Source of the DNA: an uncultured Clostridia bacterium
Lineage (GTDB): Bacteria; Bacillota; Clostridia; Lachnospirales; Lachnospiraceae
Assembly (NCBI GenBank): GCA_947304065.1
Contig: CAMZAI010000036.1
Location: 1-16,727 of the forward strand
Direction of reading: 5' to 3'
Length of the DNA: 16,727 nt
The translations under genes and the position numbers were made by a program. This document shows positions 14,243 to 16,727 of the stretch, one piece after another; position 1 is the stretch's first letter; each line of letters begins with the position of its first letter. The notes below the pieces were generated by a model, which was not told the DNA's origin, ran no database searches, and saw only the letters and a list, made by a program, of their open reading frames with translations.

Positions 14243-15235
14243 TTACCAATTCTTTCTACCACTTAAGAACTCGACATACTTACCGGTTCCGATCGCTACT
14301 GCGGTCATGGGATCCTCGGCTGTCATGGTGGTGATACCGGTCTTCTCTTCGATGAGCTCTTCAAGTCCGTAAAGGAGGCATCCGCCGCCCGTAAGCACGA
14401 TACCGCGATCGGCGATATCAGCCGCAAGTTCCGGAGGAGTCTTCTCAAGAACGCTGTGGATAGCCTCAACGATCTGGGATGTGGTGGCTCTTAAAGCTTC
14501 CTCGGTCTCCTCTGAGGATACCGAGATGGTCTTCGGAAGACCTGTAACAAGGTTACGTCCGCGGACATCCATAGCTACCGTCTCGGGTCTGCGATAAGCC
14601 GAACCGATGCGGATCTTGATGTCCTCGGCAGTTCTTTCACCGATAAGGAGGTTATGCTTCTGACGCATATAGCGTACCAGCGCCTCGTCAAAGTCATCTC
14701 CGGCGATCTTAACGGATGTGCTCACAACCGTTCCGCCGAGGGAAATAACGGCGATATCTGTTGTTCCGCCGCCTATATCCACGATCATGTTACCGCAGGG
14801 TCTGCTGATATCGATGCCTGCACCGATAGCTGCAGCGATGGGCTCCTCAATGATGGCAACCTCACGCGCTCCTGCCTGATAAGTAGCATCCTCAACGGCC
14901 TTCTTCTCAACCTCTGTAACTCCGCTGGGTACACAGACGCTGATGATGGGCTTGCGGAAACGCTGCTTGCCTACCGCCTTCTGAAGGAAATACTTCAGCA
15001 TCTTCTCGGTTACGGTGTAGTCCGAGATAACGCCCGCACGAAGAGGACGAACGGCAACGATATTGCCGGGGGTACGGCCGAGCATGAGTCTGGCCTCTTC
15101 TCCGATAGCCTTGATCTTATTGGTCTCACGGTCGAATGCTACTACCGAGGGCTCTTTTAAAACAACGCCCTTACCTCTGATATATACGAGAACGCTGGCG
15201 GTTCCTAAATCAATTCCGATGTCACTTGCAACCAT
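14243..15235 (-). CDS. mbl: MreB-like cell-shape actin (Mbl type)
   Basis: This 330-residue bacterial actin shows the nucleotide-binding motifs of the MreB family: phosphate-1 loop DIGIDLGTASVLVY (5-18), the SVCVPSGVTEVE strand, phosphate-2 loop IVDIGGGTTDIAVIS, the KIRIGSAY helix and adenosine motif GIVLTGGGCLLYG near the end. MreB-family filaments lie under the membrane and guide lateral cell-wall synthesis in rod-shaped cells. The neighbours downstream are flgF and flgG, exactly as mbl-flhO-flhP in Bacillus, which favours Mbl over MreB proper; mreC and mreD are absent. AAAGGAG lies 10 bases before the ATG at 15235, and a strong promoter lies at 15272-15300. A short CGCAG/CTGCG stem (14214-14228) follows the stop but has no T-run, so read-through into the flagellar genes is likely. 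Confidence 0.93.
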   Translation of the reverse strand: MVASDIGIDLGTASVLVYIRGKGVVLKEPSVVAFDRETNKIKAIGEEARLMLGRTPGNIVAVRPLRAGVISDYTVTEKMLKYFLQKAVGKQRFRKPIISVCVPSGVTEVEKKAVEDATYQAGAREVAIIEEPIAAAIGAGIDISRPCGNMIVDIGGGTTDIAVISLGGTVVSTSVKIAGDDFDEALVRYMRQKHNLLIGERTAEDIKIRIGSAYRRPETVAMDVRGRNLVTGLPKTISVSSEETEEALRATTSQIVEAIHSVLEKTPPELAADIADRGIVLTGGGCLLYGLEELIEEKTGITTMTAEDPMTAVAIGTGKYVEFLSGRKNW

Positions 15236-15271
15236 TAACTTAAATCTCCTTTCACATACCTTCCCTTGTAT

Positions 15272-15300
15272 ATTATAATCACATAGTCAAGGTTTTTCAA
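15272..15300 (-). promoter_or_regulatory. Strong sigma-A promoter for the mbl gene row
   Basis: TTGAAA (15300-15295) and a consensus TATAAT (15277-15272) on the minus strand are separated by 17 bases. Transcription should start near 15265, giving a leader of about 30 bases that ends in the AAAGGAG ribosome site. This is the best promoter in the window. Confidence 0.82.
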
Positions 15301-15320
15301 AGGAAATTTATCGGAAAAGC

Positions 15321-15399
15321 AAAAAAACTGCCCGCTATAGTAATTATCGGACAGTTCTCTTGAATTATTAACATAAGATCGGTAAATCGGGCAGTTTTT
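15321..15399 (-). terminator. Terminator after the LacI-type gene, with two alternative 5' arms
   Basis: On the minus strand a right arm CGGGCAGTT followed by a run of T (15334-15321) can pair with either of two near-identical left arms. The near arm AACTGTCCG (15356-15348) gives a 9-bp stem with one wobble and a 13-base loop. The far arm AAAAACTGCCCG (15399-15388) gives a perfect 12-bp stem around a 53-base loop. Either would end the transcript of the LacI-type gene, whose stop is about 21 bases upstream. On the plus strand the outer arms are also symmetric. Confidence 0.75.
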
Positions 15400-15420
15400 C
15401 GAACAATTTGTAACCGCACT

Positions 15421-16431
15421 TTATTTACGCTTGCCTACCGTTCCGCCCTTAAAGACTTCGCCCTTGATCACAACGCGCTCAACGATCGCGGACTTGGGCT
15501 TCTCGATCAGCTCGATCAGCTTCTCTCCGGCCTTTTCTCCGATCGAAGCGGTATCCTGCCTCAGAGTCGTCAGCATCGGATCGATATGCCTTCCGATCCT
15601 CAGTCCGTCATAGCCCGCAATGGAAATATCCTTCGCGAGTGTAAGACCGCGCTCACGGATCACGTTGATGCCGCCGAAAGCGGAAAAGTCGTCGGGATAA
15701 AGAATACATGTCGGCGGCTTCTTCAGATCGAGCAGCTTCTCGGTCATCTTCGCCGTACCTTCCGTGCTTCTGTAAGGCGCTTCGAGCACATATTCGTCGG
15801 GGATGTCGAGCCCGAGCTGCTCCGCTGTCCTGTAGAAGGAAGAAAGACGGCTGTTCGTAACCGCCGAGTCAAGACCGTGAATATACGCGATCCTGCGGTG
15901 GCCGCACTCGTAAATATAAGTCAGAAGATCGCGCATTCCGTTGATATTGTCGGAAACGATCGAAGTTCTGTTGTTGAAAACATGGTCGATCGTGACGAGC
16001 GGGATATTGCTGTCCACAAGCTCCGTAACATACGGATCGTGGAAATCCACGCATGCCACGACCACTCCGTCAAAGCCGCGGTATCTGCAGTGATCGAGAT
16101 AAGACATCCCGCCGTTGTTGCGGTTCGAGTTTATGAATGTGATGTCATATCCGCGCGCCTCTACCGTGCGTTTAAAGCTGTCGAGTATCGCAGAGAAGAA
16201 ATCGTGCGTCAGGCCGCTCTGCGACTCGTCCGCGAAAAGAACGCCGATATTGTAGGTCCTGTTCGTCTTCAGCGCTCTTGCGGAGGAATTCGGGAAATAT
16301 CCCATCTCCCTCGCGATGTTCCTGATGTGAGTCTTTGTCTCCTCACCGATATCCTTTTGATTGTTAAGTGCCTTGCTCACGGTCGCAACACTCACGCCGC
16401 AGGCCTTGGCAATGTCTTTCATTGAAACCAT
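15421..16431 (-). CDS. LacI/GalR family transcriptional regulator
   Basis: This 336-residue repressor-type protein has the LacI helix-turn-helix at residues 4-23 (MKDIAKACGVSVATVSKALN) and the hinge helix NSSARALKT around 48-56. The sugar-binding-protein-like core begins YNIGVLFADESQSG, and has the usual GFDGVVVA, IPLVTIDH, GHRRIAYIHG, CILYPDDFSAFGGINVIRERGL and ISIAGYDGLRIG segments in order. The length is standard. AAGGGG lies 7 bases before the ATG at 16431. It follows the GH5 gene by 41 bases with no terminator between, so both are probably on one message and the protein may control this operon in response to a breakdown product such as a beta-glucan oligosaccharide. The effector and operator are not identified from sequence. 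Confidence 0.93.
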   Translation of the reverse strand: MVSMKDIAKACGVSVATVSKALNNQKDIGEETKTHIRNIAREMGYFPNSSARALKTNRTYNIGVLFADESQSGLTHDFFSAILDSFKRTVEARGYDITFINSNRNNGGMSYLDHCRYRGFDGVVVACVDFHDPYVTELVDSNIPLVTIDHVFNNRTSIVSDNINGMRDLLTYIYECGHRRIAYIHGLDSAVTNSRLSSFYRTAEQLGLDIPDEYVLEAPYRSTEGTAKMTEKLLDLKKPPTCILYPDDFSAFGGINVIRERGLTLAKDISIAGYDGLRIGRHIDPMLTTLRQDTASIGEKAGEKLIELIEKPKSAIVERVVIKGEVFKGGTVGKRK

Positions 16432-16472
16432 TTGTCCACCCCTTAAACCATATACAACTTCTCAGGAAACGC

Positions 16473-16727
16473 TTATTTTGTTACCGCGCTGCCCCATTCA
16501 ACACTGTTCGCACCGTCCAGGAACTTCTGGATGATGGAATCGCATACCCACTCAGCCGTCCAGCGGTTGATGTAGCAATGACATTCTCCGCCGCTCGAGC
16601 CGTTGGCACCGTTGTCCCAGATCACGCAGGGAACTCCGTAGGAAGCCGCCTTCGAGGTGAAGTAGTACGACCACGCTTCACGCGCCTCGGTATTGTTCTG
16701 CGAATTGGTCGCTCCGGTCTCGCCCAT
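16473..16727 (-). CDS. Glycoside hydrolase family 5 (cellulase-like), C-terminal part only
   Basis: The last 84 residues of a larger protein are present; the 5' end lies beyond the right edge. The visible part begins MGETGAT, in which Glu3 sits where the GH5 nucleophile occurs on the last-but-one beta strand of the barrel. It goes on with NTEAREAWSYYFTSKA, then GVPCVIWDNGANG with the conserved Trp-Asp-Asn-Gly, and INRWTAEW before the last helix. This order is that of the C-terminal end of GH5 endoglucanases. The first ATG falls exactly at the window edge and is an internal Met, not the true start. There is no carbohydrate-binding module after the barrel. Extracellular or intracellular location cannot be judged without the N-terminus. 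A LacI-type gene follows. Confidence 0.8.
   Translation of the reverse strand: MGETGATNSQNNTEAREAWSYYFTSKAASYGVPCVIWDNGANGSSGGECHCYINRWTAEWVCDSIIQKFLDGANSVEWGSAVTK

Noticed and set aside
15586..16425. A 279-codon plus-strand frame opposite the LacI-type gene.
   Set aside because: The opposite strand encodes a full LacI family protein; the plus-strand product shows no family features.
16473..16727. A complete small protein of 84 residues starting at the right edge.
   Set aside because: The sequence is the C-terminal end of a GH5 catalytic domain; the Met at the edge is internal and precedes the nucleophile-type Glu.

Overview
The window looks like chromosomal DNA of a flagellated Gram-positive Clostridia, most likely a Lachnospiraceae-type fibre degrader. 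The evidence is strong AGGAGG-type ribosome sites, a YesN-type AraC response regulator, lipoprotein solute-binding proteins, an Mbl-flgF-flgG block ordered as mbl-flhO-flhP in Bacillus, a CvfB/YitL-type RNA-binding protein, and a GH5 cellulase end next to a LacI regulator. The genus cannot be fixed from this sequence. I find 17 protein genes, 16 on the minus strand, no RNA genes, no insertion sequences and no CRISPR. No gene-free stretch exceeds 185 bases.

Reading along the minus strand from the right edge: (1) positions 16727-15421 hold the C-terminal end of a GH5 glycoside hydrolase followed by a LacI-family regulator and a terminator. (2) A strong promoter at 15272-15300 starts a long same-direction gene row: mbl (MreB-like actin), flgF and flgG (rod/hook proteins), a FlgJ N-terminal-type rod-binding protein, recD2 (DNA helicase), a ComF-type phosphoribosyltransferase, a YvyF-type flagellar zinc-ribbon protein, a CheX-like phosphatase and a CheY-like receiver. 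Apart from the 168-base gap before flgF and about 85 bases before comF, gaps are 16-35 bases. The row ends at a bidirectional terminator (7569-7593) facing the only plus-strand gene, a CvfB/YitL-type S1 protein. (3) Divergent from that gene is a CPBP intramembrane protease gene with its own promoter.

(4) Positions 5260-1 hold a compact overlapping cluster: a polytopic hybrid histidine kinase, an AraC-type response regulator and two different lipoprotein solute-binding proteins, the second cut by the left edge. No permease or ATPase gene is in view. The parts match the logic of binding-protein-assisted sensing systems such as staphylococcal HptRSA or enterobacterial Pgt, although this kinase is of a different, hybrid type. 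A perfect 13-bp inverted repeat lies just upstream of the kinase gene and is a good operator candidate.

Most of the window is recognisable family content. The points I would look at first are the binding-protein/hybrid-kinase sensing cluster, the CheX gene that seems to lack any standard start codon and has a well-placed AUA instead, and several exact repeats in the control regions (5314-5346, 14129-14162, 15323-15399).
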